A stretch of DNA of 64,000 nucleotides from Halorubrum sp. DM2 (GCF_901686465.1 NZ_LR594487.1:592894-656893); one strand, 5' to 3'; positions 24,366 through 33,515 are shown, numbered from the stretch's first letter. The notes: generated by a model from the sequence alone, not told the origin. Numbers and translations are program-made.

Positions 24366-24848
24366 TCACAGTACCGAGAGCGCGAACGCGACCGCGACGC
24401 CGCCCAGCAGGACCGCTTGGACGAACGCGCTCGCGAGGACGCCGACGGCCGCGTACGCCGCCTGCCGGGCGGCGACGCGCGGTTCGGCGTCATCCTCGTA
24501 CAGGGCGACGAGGAAGACGGTGCCGCACAGCCCGACGACGAGACCGATCGGCCCGAGCGGGAGCAGCAGCGCGACGCCGACCAGCGTGCCGACGACGACG
24601 GTCCGGGTCGACGCGCCACCGAGCCGCCCGGAGACCATCCCCGAAAACAGGTCCACGGCCGAGGCCAGCAGTGAGACGAGGACGAGCGCGAGCAACACGG
24701 CAAGACTCGGCTCGGTGAAGGCGGTGGTGTACGCGTAGCCGACGACGGTCAGCGCCGCGAGGACGCCGCTCGGCACGAACGGGACGAACGCGCTGGCCGT
24801 CCAGACGACGAGCAGCGCGGTCGCCAGTTCGGCCGCGGGGAGTGCCAT
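24366..24848 (-). CDS. DUF456 family membrane protein
   Basis: A 160-residue protein with four or five helices: FVPFVPSGVLAALTVVGYAY, then LALVLVSLLASAVDLFSGMVSGRLGGAS, VVVGTLVGVALLLPLGPIGLVVG and a closing alanine-rich helix. The two glycine-rich hairpins resemble DUF456, a family of unknown role in bacteria and archaea. An ATG at 24848 with TTTTGAA about 27 nt upstream suggests its own leaderless promoter. Confidence 0.75.
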   Translation of the reverse strand: MALPAAELATALLVVWTASAFVPFVPSGVLAALTVVGYAYTTAFTEPSLAVLLALVLVSLLASAVDLFSGMVSGRLGGASTRTVVVGTLVGVALLLPLGPIGLVVGLCGTVFLVALYEDDAEPRVAARQAAYAAVGVLASAFVQAVLLGGVAVAFALSVL

Positions 24849-24921
24849 ACGCGACTAACGACGCGCGAGTTCAAAACGCTTCGTCGAGATACCGCCTCGT
24901 CGGCCGCGTTGCGACCTACTG

Positions 24922-25950
24922 TTACCCGAGTTCGATCGTCTCGATGTATCGGAGAAACGCCTCTAACCCCTGATTCCCCGTGTACTGGATCATCTCGGTG
25001 TCGGTGTCGTACTGGATAATTCCGGCGTCTTGGAGCATCGGGAGGTGAACGTGGACGATTTCGATCCGAACCTTCTCGCGTGACGGCGCGTCGCGGATCG
25101 GCAGCGACCGATCGATGTTGTGGACTTCCTCGACCAGTCGATCGAGCGAGACATCCTCGGTCGGCTGGCTCTTCAGGTTGTACAGGAGGGTGCGTCGGCG
25201 CGGGGACGACACCAGATCCAGTACCGTTTCGAAGGAGTGTCGCATCGGTACTGTCTCGGACCGGTCCGGATCGGCCGTCCCCGTTCCGCCCGGCGGTGAC
25301 GTCGTCGAACGGAACGTCGGTGCCGTCGTCGATCTCTCGCGCTCCGTCGGGATCCAGCCGTCGTCCGGGGTGTGTTCGATCACCGCGTCGTACAGCGGCC
25401 GAAGCGTTGCTGTCGTTTCCTCGTCGTGTTCCTCCGAGTCGACGTGGTGGTGAGCGACGACGCCGATATCCTCGCAGAGATCGTTGAGAGCGGTGATCAG
25501 ACCGACTACCTGTTCGATGTCGAAGGAGGCGAGCAGCGTCGTCACGGAGTGGAGGCACATAACGCTCCGCTCGTCGGTGTCTTTCCACGCACCCAGCTGA
25601 CTGGCGATCGTGAGACCGATGTCGTAGAGGTCTCCGTCTTCGGGAACACCACGCACGGAGACCGTTCCCCAGTCGGTTGTTTCGGGCTGTGACGTCGTCT
25701 TGTCCCGTCTCCCGTCCACAACCGTCGCCCGCGCGGGGAGTTCGGTGCCGGATTCGCGTTGCCAGATCGACAGCCGCTCCGTCGGAGACGACGAGAGGGT
25801 CACGGCCAAGACGTTCGTCTCACTGGGCAAATATCGGGTTAGGAGGTCGACACAGGCGCTGTCATCGGCAGATCCGAGTAATGGAGCGAGGAGAAGGATA
25901 GATGACGCCCCGCTGAAATAGCTGTTGAGCGCCTGTGACGAATCTGTCAC
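24922..25950 (-). CDS. DUF7504 domain fused to DUF7344-type winged helix
   Basis: A 342-residue haloarchaeal regulator-like protein. Residues about 10-200 have a RecA/KaiC-like alpha-beta layout (SSILLLAPLLGS, TNVLAVTLSSSP, SVMCLHSVTTLLASFDIEQVVGLITAL) but no Walker A lysine, as expected of DUF7504. A polar linker follows. The C-terminal 95 residues (VLDLVSSPRRRTLLYNLKSQ to HLPMLQDAGIIQYD) form a winged helix of the DUF7344 kind. Role inferred: a sensor or signalling protein controlling transcription. No partner gene adjacent. Confidence 0.8.
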   Translation of the reverse strand: MTDSSQALNSYFSGASSILLLAPLLGSADDSACVDLLTRYLPSETNVLAVTLSSSPTERLSIWQRESGTELPARATVVDGRRDKTTSQPETTDWGTVSVRGVPEDGDLYDIGLTIASQLGAWKDTDERSVMCLHSVTTLLASFDIEQVVGLITALNDLCEDIGVVAHHHVDSEEHDEETTATLRPLYDAVIEHTPDDGWIPTERERSTTAPTFRSTTSPPGGTGTADPDRSETVPMRHSFETVLDLVSSPRRRTLLYNLKSQPTEDVSLDRLVEEVHNIDRSLPIRDAPSREKVRIEIVHVHLPMLQDAGIIQYDTDTEMIQYTGNQGLEAFLRYIETIELG

Positions 25951-26084
25951 TACTGGCCTCTCGATAGGCCACTCGGAAAACTTCGTCGTTCATTCTACAT
26001 TTTGATAGAGGCGGCGAGCGCCTTCGAAAACGTCGACGGTCGCCGCGGAGGCCACGGGGACGCGTGTCGAATGGTCCGGCGCGC

Positions 26085-26666
26085 TCAGTCTTCTTCCTCG
26101 ACGACTTCCGGATCCTCGATGGCCGACTGGAGCGAGTCGAGTCCGTTGACCCACTCGGAGACCAGCCCGTATTCGAGGTCCTCGACGAGTTCGATGTCGA
26201 GCGCCTCGCCGTCGATGACGCGCGTGCCGGCCTGAACGACGTAGCCGAGCGCGGCGTCGAGGTCGTCGCCCTCCTCGGCCTCGGCGGCCGCGCGCACGAA
26301 CTCGCTCACGTCGCCCTCGACGACGCCGCCGACGACGTACTCCTCGGCCGCGTAGAAGACGGGGACGAGCGAGGTCTGGACGCCGTCGATCAGCATCACC
26401 TTGTCCTCGTCGTCGAACTCGACGTCGGCGAGGACGATGTCGCGGATGTCGCGGACCTCCTCGACCGCGCGCTCCTCGTCGATGCGGTCGTCGTCGAAGG
26501 CGGCGAGCACCTTCACCACCGCGATCGCCGCGTCGTCTTGGAGGTTCAACAGGAGCCGCGCGGAGTCCTCGTTTTCGGGGTCGAGTTCCTCCTCGGCCAG
26601 CCTGTCGAGCCAGTTCTGCCAGCGTTCGTCGGTATAGAACGTTTCAACGGCGTCGTCGTCGGTCAT
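26085..26666 (-). CDS. DUF2150 family protein
   Basis: A 193-residue, all-helical, very acidic cytoplasmic protein of a family limited mainly to haloarchaea and relatives. Recognisable are ETFYTDERWQNWLDRL at the start, LLNLQDDAAIAVVKVLAAF, and the late VQTSLVPVFYAAEEYVVGG. No catalytic residues can be named. ATG at 26666 chosen; upstream codons to 26693 include a plausible TATA-like ATTTGAG. Function unknown. Confidence 0.85.
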   Translation of the reverse strand: MTDDDAVETFYTDERWQNWLDRLAEEELDPENEDSARLLLNLQDDAAIAVVKVLAAFDDDRIDEERAVEEVRDIRDIVLADVEFDDEDKVMLIDGVQTSLVPVFYAAEEYVVGGVVEGDVSEFVRAAAEAEEGDDLDAALGYVVQAGTRVIDGEALDIELVEDLEYGLVSEWVNGLDSLQSAIEDPEVVEEED

Positions 26667-26752
26667 GTCCCGTACGTCGCCCGGCCAACTCAAATGCCTT
26701 TCCTATCGATCGCCGCCCGAGACCGCGTCTCACCCGGCTCGACGCCGGAAAA

Positions 26753-27610
26753 TCACGGCGCTCGGTCGAGCGTTGACTCGGTGTCGATCCCGTACACCGC
26801 GGCGGGCGTCTCGACGTGCGCGCGCCGGACCGCCTCGTCGTACCCCTGTTCGAGTAGCCACCGCACCCGTCGCGGGACGGTCTTCGGTCCCAGCACCATC
26901 CCCGGCCGGTCGGGGTCGTCGACGTAGTCCGTCTCCATCAGGAACGGCTCGCCCGCCTCGGTGGCGCGCTCCAGCCGGTCCTTGTCGCTCATCACGCTCG
27001 GCGTGACGCCGGCCAGCTCGCCCGCGGCGTAGTGTTTGACGACGCGCGAGGGGTCGAGTCCGACCGCCTCCGCGACCGCGGCGAGGTCGGTCAGGTCCTC
27101 GGTGGCCTCGGTGTGGAGCTGGACCGCGCAGTCGACGTCGGCACCGAGTTCGAACGCGCGCCGAGTCACCGCGTTCGACGCCTCCCAGACCGCGTCGCTC
27201 ACGTCGTAGTGGGGGCGGCCGGACTTCAGCGCGAGCGCGTCGCCGTCGGCGACGTACTCGCTCGCGACCGCCAGCCCGCCGCGCATGAGGTCGCGGGCCG
27301 CCTCCGGCGAGAAGCCCCGCTCGTCGACGAGCCGGCTGACGAGCCCGGGGTGGACGCCGAGGACGGGCCACGCGCGCCCCGGAATGACCTCCGTCGCGGC
27401 CGCGACCGTCTCCAGCGTCTCCTCGAAGACGGCCCGGAAGTCTTCCGGTTCGTCTGGTTCGACGTCGAGCAGCCACGAGGGCTTGTTCACCACGAGCAGG
27501 TGGGTGCCGCCGAGCCGGACGAAGTCTTCGACGGCCTCGACCCCGCGACCGTGACGGGGGTCGAGGTGGAGGTGGTTATCGAGTACGGGCGTGCCGAGGT
27601 CCTCTGTCAT
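26753..27610 (-). CDS. TatD-family metal-dependent hydrolase
   Basis: A 285-residue amidohydrolase-fold protein. Metal ligands are in LDNHLHLDP (residues 10-17), VQLHTEATED in the middle and the late LMETDYVDDP; GVHPGLVSRL also matches the family. It belongs to the archaeal TatD-like subgroup, in which nuclease activity has rarely been tested. The end of the chain (WLLEQGYDEAVRRAHVETPAAVYGI) is the usual closing helix. Monocistronic, likely leaderless. Confidence 0.88.
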   Translation of the reverse strand: MTEDLGTPVLDNHLHLDPRHGRGVEAVEDFVRLGGTHLLVVNKPSWLLDVEPDEPEDFRAVFEETLETVAAATEVIPGRAWPVLGVHPGLVSRLVDERGFSPEAARDLMRGGLAVASEYVADGDALALKSGRPHYDVSDAVWEASNAVTRRAFELGADVDCAVQLHTEATEDLTDLAAVAEAVGLDPSRVVKHYAAGELAGVTPSVMSDKDRLERATEAGEPFLMETDYVDDPDRPGMVLGPKTVPRRVRWLLEQGYDEAVRRAHVETPAAVYGIDTESTLDRAP

Positions 27611-27650
27611 GGACGGGCGTTCGGTCGCGCCCGATTAGAAGGATCGGTCC

Positions 27651-28706
27651 TCAGTCGTCGTCGCCTTCGGCGGTCTCGACGGCGTCGGGGTCGACTCTGT
27701 TATCCTCCTCCGGCCGCGGGACCATCACGTCGGCGAGACCGGACTCGATCTCGTCGCGCCGGTCCTCGAACTGACCGGGCAACACCAGTCGCTCGCCGAG
27801 TTCGTCGAGCGGCTCGTCGCTCGCGTACCCGGGGTCGCTCGTGGCGAGTTCGAAGAGGACGCCCGCGAACTCCCGGAAGTACACCGACCGGAACCAGTGG
27901 CGGTCGATCTGCTGGGTCGGGCATAACCCCATCGACGCCACCGCGTCGCGCATCGCGGACTGGTCGGCGTCCGTCGGCGTCTGGAACGCGACGTGGTGGA
28001 CTGTGCCGCGGCCCGACCGCCCCTGTCGGTCCGTCTCGACGACGTCGACGTACTTGCCCACGGGACCGCTCGCGGCGAAGCGCGTTCGATCGCTTCCGGT
28101 CGCGGCGTCCGCCGCGGATTCGCTCTCGGTCAGCCCCATCGTCCGCAGGAGGCGCTCGGTGCGCTCGGCGTCGTCGAGCCACAGCGTCACCGAGTGGAAC
28201 CCGCGGATCGCCGCCGACTCGGGGACGAACGCGGTCCACGCGGTCGTCGGGTCGTCGTCCGGGACCTCGACGGCGACCAGCTCGACGGGGAGTCCGTCGG
28301 GGTCGCGGAAGGGGAGGACCGTCTCCCCGAAGCGCTCCTCGCGGGCGTCGTAGTCGACGCCGCGCTCGTCGAACCGCTCCTCCCAGTAGTCGAGGCTCCC
28401 GGCCGGAACCCGGAACGCGGTCCGGGAGACCTGTCCCGCTCCGACCTCGCCGTCCGGCAGGTTCGTCCACGGGAAAAAGGTCATGCTGGTGCCGGGCGTC
28501 CCGTCAGCGTCGCCGTAGAAGAAGTGGTACGTCCCGGGGTCGTCCTGGTTGATCGACCGCTTCACCAGTCGGAGCCCGAGCGTCTCGACCCAGAAGTCGA
28601 GGTTCCGCTGCGGGTCGCCGGCCACGCAGGTCACGTGGTGGATTCCGGGGGTGGGCGTCGGTCCGTCTCCCGACTCGACTTCGGCGGTATCGGATGCGTC
28701 TGTCAT
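27651..28706 (-). CDS. Ring-cleaving dioxygenase, VOC superfamily (MhqO/PcpA-like)
   Basis: A 351-residue protein with four beta-alpha-beta-beta-beta modules forming two VOC halves. The first half has GIHHVTCVAGDPQRNLDFWVETLGLRLVK and YHFFYGDADGTPGTSMTFFPW, with a His as first metal ligand; the second has FHSVTLWLDDAERTERLL, VHHVAFQTP (His) and FELATSDPG (Glu). This resembles MhqO/MhqA and PcpA hydroquinone dioxygenases, which need Fe(II). In vivo substrate unknown; relatives often answer to quinone stress. First 18 residues are disordered and acidic. Confidence 0.85.
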   Translation of the reverse strand: MTDASDTAEVESGDGPTPTPGIHHVTCVAGDPQRNLDFWVETLGLRLVKRSINQDDPGTYHFFYGDADGTPGTSMTFFPWTNLPDGEVGAGQVSRTAFRVPAGSLDYWEERFDERGVDYDAREERFGETVLPFRDPDGLPVELVAVEVPDDDPTTAWTAFVPESAAIRGFHSVTLWLDDAERTERLLRTMGLTESESAADAATGSDRTRFAASGPVGKYVDVVETDRQGRSGRGTVHHVAFQTPTDADQSAMRDAVASMGLCPTQQIDRHWFRSVYFREFAGVLFELATSDPGYASDEPLDELGERLVLPGQFEDRRDEIESGLADVMVPRPEEDNRVDPDAVETAEGDDD

Positions 28707-28835
28707 GCTTTCGTCTACGCCCCGGAGGAACTTGAATCGGCGCGGACACGGGTGTTACCGGGAACGAAGACGGACCGTATCGCGTCGTTCCGTCCGACCG
28801 GCTATGATCGAAACCGATGATACTCATAAAACAGG

Positions 28836-29091
28836 CGGTGGCGCGTGCCTGCGAGCGGTCGCCGGTGGCGACCGCGAGGCAGCACCGCGCGAGGGAGTCA
28901 GTCGCCGGAGCGAAGCGACGGCGACTGACGAGGCTGGGGAGGCGTGAGGTGCGGTTGCGGGGCGGGAATCGAAGGGGCAGCCGCGAGGACGACGCACGAC
29001 GACGCAAGCACCGCAACGAGGGAGCGATAGCGACCGAGTGAGGAGCGCAGCGAGTCGCGCGAGTCCTCGCGGCTGGGGCTTCGGTGGTGTT
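28836..29091 (+). repeat. Structured dispersed repeat, copy 3
   Basis: Fills most of the 466-bp gap after the dioxygenase promoter. P1: CGAG (28852-28855), perfect hairpin CGGTCGCC/GGCGACCG (28856-28874) and CGAG (28875-28878), closed by GTGC/GCAC. P2: GTCAGTCGCCG and CGGCGACTGAC (about 28898-28928), different from copies 1 and 2 but fully paired. P3: AGCCGCGAGGAC with GTCCTCGCGGCT (about 28979-28990 and 29063-29074), enclosed by CGAAG/CTTCG. Linkers GCGCGAGGGAGTC and GAGGCTGGGGAGGCGTGAGG are identical or nearly so to the other copies. A frame of 74 codons runs through it but its product is arginine-rich and unlike haloarchaeal proteins. Confidence 0.75.
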
Positions 29092-29172
29092 CGTGTTGAT
29101 CGGTGAGTCATAAACGACCGCATCCGCGTACAGTTGGGCGGTGTTCGTGTCGACTCGGTCTGAACGGACGAA

Positions 29173-30048
29173 TCAGCGCGATCGACCCATCTCGCTCTCG
29201 ATCCGGCGGCGGAGCGCGTCTAGGCGGTCGCCGACCGCGGCGACGGCCGCGAGGACTGGATACGTCACGTCGAGGTCCTGATAGCAGTACGCCGGCAGAT
29301 TGAGGTCATCGCTCAACGCGAGCCGGCGCTCGTGGTCCGCGAGCACGCGCTGACGGCGGGCCGCGATCCGGTCGCAATCTTCGCGGAGCGCGTCGGTCCG
29401 GGTCCGACAGGCGTCGAGCGCGCCGAAGTCCGCGGTCCCCTTCTTCCCCTCGCCGTCACAGCCGAGTTCCACCTCGATCGCCTCGATCTCCGTCCGGATC
29501 GGATCGAGTCTGGACCGCGCGCGCTCGACCGACTCGATCTCCGACTCCAGCGCGTCGAGGAACGCCTCGCGCTCTTGGACCGCGGTCTCGGCCGCGCTCA
29601 GCAGCGAGCGCTTGTACTCCTCGTGAAAGCAGTTCGTGCGGGTGAGCGCGTACGCGAGTTCGGGACCGAACTCTTCGGCCACGCTCCGCTCGTAGGTGTC
29701 GTCGTACTCCGCCTCGTAGTGCGGGACCGACATCACTGTCGACCGGTACGCGTCCCGCACCGCCACGAGCCGGGAGCCGGCGGGCGTCGCCGCGCCGCCG
29801 ACGCCGACCCCGCCGTCCGCCGCGCCGCTGAACCCACCGCCTGTACCGCCGAGCGCGCCGCGCGTGCCGCCGGTCCCCGCGCCGTTCGGCGGATCAGTGC
29901 GCCCGCTCTCGTCCGGGATCGACGACACGCGGCCGCGGAACGCCCGGAACGCCTCCCGCTCGTCGACGACCCGCCGCCGCTCGACCCGGAGCGCAGACCG
30001 CGCCGCCCGGGTCGGGTCGCTCCCCTCGTCCGCGTGAGTCGCTGCCAT
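29173..30048 (-). CDS. Haloarchaeal coiled-coil protein, DUF7260-like
   Basis: A 291-residue soluble protein. Two mostly helical parts, residues 15-45 and 90-290, are separated by a Gly/Ala/Pro-rich linker. The second part (VRDAYRSTVMSVPHYEAEYDDTYERSVAEEFGPELAYAL, then EREAFLDALESEIESVERAR) forms long amphipathic helices, with a conserved cysteine pair in the middle (ELGCDG, DACRTRTD) and YCYQDLDVTYPVLAAV near the end. This resembles the DUF7260 family of haloarchaea; function unknown. A TATA-like CTTATAATAG sits about 37 nt upstream. Confidence 0.72.
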   Translation of the reverse strand: MAATHADEGSDPTRAARSALRVERRRVVDEREAFRAFRGRVSSIPDESGRTDPPNGAGTGGTRGALGGTGGGFSGAADGGVGVGGAATPAGSRLVAVRDAYRSTVMSVPHYEAEYDDTYERSVAEEFGPELAYALTRTNCFHEEYKRSLLSAAETAVQEREAFLDALESEIESVERARSRLDPIRTEIEAIEVELGCDGEGKKGTADFGALDACRTRTDALREDCDRIAARRQRVLADHERRLALSDDLNLPAYCYQDLDVTYPVLAAVAAVGDRLDALRRRIESEMGRSR

Positions 30049-30202
30049 ACGCCGCCGCTCGCGGCGACCCCTCGTAAGCGCTTATAATAGGGGTACCGTC
30101 GCCGCGTGAGCGCTCCGGAGCGGTATATATCGATCTCACGTCTCGGGACCGTTCGCGGAGCGGGTGGACAGCGACTTTACCCCTGCGACGTGGACCGGCG
30201 GT

Positions 30203-30568
30203 ATGGAGAAGGTGGCGCTCGGCGAGGCGTTCGACTCGTTCGACGAGACGTGGTCCCCGCGGCTCGCGGGCGAACTCAACGGGCAGGCGGTCAAGCTGGC
30301 GAAGGGGGACGGGGAGTTCGTCTGGCACAGCCACGCGGAGGCCGACGAGCTGTTCTTCGTCCATTCCGGGCGACTCCGGATCGAGTTCCGCGAGGCGTCC
30401 GACACCGTGTTGGAGCCGGGCGAGTTCGCGGTCGTCCCGCGCGGGACCGAACACCGCCCGGTCGCGGAGCCGGAGGCGGAGATCCTGCTGTTCGAACCGA
30501 GCGAGACGCGCAACACGGGTGACGTCGAGACCGACGAGACCGTGACCGACATAGAGCCGTTGGACTGA
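30203..30568 (+). CDS. Small single-domain cupin
   Basis: A 121-residue cupin. The first motif GEFVWHSHAEADELFFVHSGRLRI supplies His42, His44 and a Glu; the second, LEPGEFAVVPRGTEHRP, supplies the last His, so a metal site looks intact. Typical of small mannose-6-phosphate-isomerase-like cupins whose substrates cannot be predicted. Two starts are possible: GTG at 30164 and ATG at 30203. I used the ATG, since homology starts there and it lies about 50 nt after the expected transcript start from the TATATAT at 30124. Confidence 0.82.
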   Translation: MEKVALGEAFDSFDETWSPRLAGELNGQAVKLAKGDGEFVWHSHAEADELFFVHSGRLRIEFREASDTVLEPGEFAVVPRGTEHRPVAEPEAEILLFEPSETRNTGDVETDETVTDIEPLD

Positions 30569-30636
30569 GTCGGCCCGGCCGGACCGATCCCGCTCCCGAA
30601 CCGACCCCAGCCCCCGAACCGGCCACGCCCGGCCCG

Positions 30637-30975
30637 TCACGTGACGACGGATCGGGCGAGCGACCCGAGAAGCGGCAGCCCGAGCCCGGCACCGACGGTG
30701 ACGTAGACGATCGGCCGCATCCCGGGCACGGCGGCGGCCGCGGGACCGAGCGACGCCGCGAACGCGACGAGCGCGCCTATCCCCGCGGCGAGCGCGTAGA
30801 CGACGCCCCGGCGAACCGTCGGCGCGACGAGCGACGCGAGCGCGCCCGCCGCGATCAGTCCGATCCAGTGAATTGTCGCGAGCGCGACGCCGACGGCGAG
30901 GGCGACGAGCAGCGCGACGCCGTGCGGGCGCGGTTCGGTCCTGACGCGGTCGAGCAGGGAGACCGAGCCGCTCAT
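30637..30975 (-). CDS. Small four-helix membrane protein
   Basis: A 112-residue protein with four predicted helices (GVALLVALAVGVALATIHWIG, LIAAGALASLVAPTVRRG, VYALAAGIGALVAFAASLGP, VYVTVGAGLGLPLLGSLAR). Its ATG overlaps the stop of the penicillin-acylase homologue by 4 bp, so they are cotranslated. No family recognised; it may anchor or accompany the exported enzyme, which is inference from position only. Confidence 0.7.
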   Translation of the reverse strand: MSGSVSLLDRVRTEPRPHGVALLVALAVGVALATIHWIGLIAAGALASLVAPTVRRGVVYALAAGIGALVAFAASLGPAAAAVPGMRPIVYVTVGAGLGLPLLGSLARSVVT

Positions 30976-33428
30976 CGCGACTCCCCCGTCGACTCGAACC
31001 GGACGGCGGGGTCGTCGCCGCCGCCGAGCGACATCGGTCGCTGGTCGTTGTCGAGCCACCGCCGGAGCTGGTCGTCGTAGTGGTCGGAGAAGTAGTCGCC
31101 GGAGTTCCCGCCCGGCAGGACCGCGGTGGCGTCGGTCCCCGGCCGCACCACCATCCGCCAGCTCGACCCGACCGCGGACTCGACGCGGTAGTTCTTCACG
31201 GTCCCGGGCGAGCCGTCGGCGGACAGGTCGCCGTAGTTCAGGAACGGGGCCTCGCCGCCGAGCGGGTGGTCCATCGCTCGGGTGGTGTTGTAGTCGCCGT
31301 ACGTCTCCCAGCCCTCCTCGTCGATCTCGGCGAGCGCGGCCCGGAGGGCGTCGACCGCGCGGGCGGCCCGAGGGAGTGCGTCGAACAGCGGGTCGTCGTC
31401 CGGGAGCCGCGCGAGCGTCCAGTCGCTCGGGTAGTACGACTCGCCGAGGTCGGCCTCGGTGAAGGCGGGCCCGAAGACGCGCTCGCGGAACGCCGGCAGG
31501 TAGCGGGCGAACAGCAGCGCGGCGCGGGAGCCGCGGGCCATCCGGTAGTCCCACGCATCGAGCGCGTCGGCGGCGTCGACGAGCGATTGGCTGAGGTCCG
31601 GCGCGTCGGAAGCTTCGGCGTCGCGAACCGCCTCCACTACCTCCGGGACGAGTTCGGGCGCGCGGCCGTCGCGCACGTCGCTCTGGAGGCCCCGGTGGAA
31701 GTCGGGGTCCGTGACGCCCTCCCCGTCGACCGCGGCGTCCAGCCGGTCGGCGATCCGCGACCCGCGGTACGGGGTCGCGTAGGCGGTCCCGACGTAGTGA
31801 GTCGGGTCGTCGATCGGGCGCTGGTTGGCCGTCGAGAGGGCGTCCGGGTCGATCGCGTGCGGCTTCTCCGCGAAGGGGACGAACCCGTCCCACGAGGACT
31901 CGCCGAACGGCTCGAACCCCGCCCACTCGCCCTCGCCGGCGGAGCCGTCGAAGACCCGGTCGCCGTCCACGACCTCGCCGTCGATCCGGCAGACCGGCAG
32001 CCGCCCGGTCGCGAAGTAGAGCGTCCGGCCGTCCGCGTCGGCGTACACGAGGTTCTGCGTGGGCAGGTCGAAGTCGCGCGTCGCGTCGAGCAGGTCGTCG
32101 ACCCCCTCGCTGCGCCCGTACGCCTCGATGGCGACCGTGGTCCGCGTCGCGGTGTGGCCCGTCCACGCCACGCCGACCGTCCGCCCCTCGCGCTCGATGA
32201 GGGGGCCGTGGACGGTGCGGCGCACCCGGAGGTCGCGGTCCTCGCCGCCGGCGACCGGGATCGTCCGCGTCTCGTCGACCTCGAAGGAGCGCCACTCGCC
32301 GTCGTACCGATAGCGGTCGCCCGCGTCGTCGATCTCGTAGCGGTAGCAGTCGAGGACGTCCGCGCCGAGGTTGGTGAACGACCACGCGCCGCGGTCGTTC
32401 GCGCCCGCGATGACGAACGGGACGCCCGAGAACGTCGCGCCCCGGACCGACCGCTCGGGGGTCTCGACCGACTGCTCGTACCACAGCGGCGGCGCTTGTA
32501 AGGAGAGGTGGGGGTCGTACGCGACGATCGGCGTCCCGCTCGCGGTGTGGTCGCCCGAGACGACCCAGCTGTTCGAGCCGACGCCGGTCGGCGACTCGAA
32601 GCCGGAGAGCCAGTCGGTCAACGCGGGGTCGACGGGGTCGACCGAGCCGCCCGTCGACCGATCGTCGCCGCCCGCCTCGAAATCGAAGCGCCCCGCGGTC
32701 GACGCCGCCCGCGACTCGTCCAACCGGGTCTCCGTCCCGTCGAGGATCGTGTCGTCGTGGTCGTACCGCGTCGGGAACAGCGTCTCGGCGCGCTCCTCGC
32801 CGAGCCGGTCGGCGACGAGCGCGCGCCGCAGTTCGCCGAAGTCGCCGGTGAGCGTCCACGAGATCTGTTTCTCCATCAGCATCGAGTCGACCGGGGTCCA
32901 CGGCTCCGGCTCGTAGCCGATCAGCTCGAACTCCAGCGGGAGCGGCAGGTCATCTCTCGCTGCGTTGACGCCGTCGGCGAACGCCTCGACGAGGGGCCCG
33001 GCGCGGCTCTCGGCGACGACCTCCCACGTGGCCTCCGCGGCCTCGGCGAACCCCATCGCGACGTTGAACTCGTCGCCGTCGAGCGTCGCCTCGCCGATCA
33101 CCTCCGAGAGCCGGCCGCGCATCACCCGGCGCTGGAGGTCCATGGCGAACAGCCGGTCGAACGCCTGACAGTAGCCCACCGCGAAGTACGCGGCGGACTC
33201 GTCGTCGGCCTCGACCTGCGGGACGCCGAACTCGTCGCGGGCGACCTCCGCCGGGCCGTGCGGGCTCTCGACGGTCTCCGGGAGCGACCGGTCGGCGGCG
33301 TCCCACGCCTCGCCCGACAGCGGCGCGAACGAGTCGAGGAGATCGGCCGCGTCGCTGGCCGCCAGCCCGGCGGTGCCGGCCGCGAGGACGCTCGCGAGGA
33401 CCGCGCGCCGCGTGGTGTCGCGTGTCAC
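30972..33428 (-). CDS. Penicillin acylase-family Ntn hydrolase, Tat-exported
   Basis: An 818-residue precursor. The start TRDTTRRAVLASVLAAGTAG is a twin-arginine signal. After an alpha-chain region (DEFGVPQVEADDESAAYFAVGYCQAFDRLFAMDLQRR) the autocatalytic Ser is Ser285 in GVGSNSWVVSG, followed by the beta chain with AYDPHLSLQAPPLWYE and a late Asn in VLPGGNSGDY. Family members hydrolyse amides such as penicillins or acyl-homoserine lactones; here the substrate is open. GTG at 33428 lies about 31 nt from TATA-like AAATAATAAT; the ATG at 33455 sits on that box and is less likely. Confidence 0.88.
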   Translation of the reverse strand: MTRDTTRRAVLASVLAAGTAGLAASDAADLLDSFAPLSGEAWDAADRSLPETVESPHGPAEVARDEFGVPQVEADDESAAYFAVGYCQAFDRLFAMDLQRRVMRGRLSEVIGEATLDGDEFNVAMGFAEAAEATWEVVAESRAGPLVEAFADGVNAARDDLPLPLEFELIGYEPEPWTPVDSMLMEKQISWTLTGDFGELRRALVADRLGEERAETLFPTRYDHDDTILDGTETRLDESRAASTAGRFDFEAGGDDRSTGGSVDPVDPALTDWLSGFESPTGVGSNSWVVSGDHTASGTPIVAYDPHLSLQAPPLWYEQSVETPERSVRGATFSGVPFVIAGANDRGAWSFTNLGADVLDCYRYEIDDAGDRYRYDGEWRSFEVDETRTIPVAGGEDRDLRVRRTVHGPLIEREGRTVGVAWTGHTATRTTVAIEAYGRSEGVDDLLDATRDFDLPTQNLVYADADGRTLYFATGRLPVCRIDGEVVDGDRVFDGSAGEGEWAGFEPFGESSWDGFVPFAEKPHAIDPDALSTANQRPIDDPTHYVGTAYATPYRGSRIADRLDAAVDGEGVTDPDFHRGLQSDVRDGRAPELVPEVVEAVRDAEASDAPDLSQSLVDAADALDAWDYRMARGSRAALLFARYLPAFRERVFGPAFTEADLGESYYPSDWTLARLPDDDPLFDALPRAARAVDALRAALAEIDEEGWETYGDYNTTRAMDHPLGGEAPFLNYGDLSADGSPGTVKNYRVESAVGSSWRMVVRPGTDATAVLPGGNSGDYFSDHYDDQLRRWLDNDQRPMSLGGGDDPAVRFESTGESR

Positions 33429-33515
33429 CTCGTGACGGAGACCGCCGTCCCTCATTATTATTTGGGTCAGGGCGGCGGGAAACGTACATCCCTCGGCCGG
33501 TCGAACGTTCGCTCG

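Noticed and set aside
28817-29041. 74-codon frame through repeat copy 3 (and similar frames in copies 1 and 2).
   Set aside because: The three copies vary by insertions that do not keep frame, and products are basic and unlike haloarchaeal proteins; structure rather than coding is conserved.
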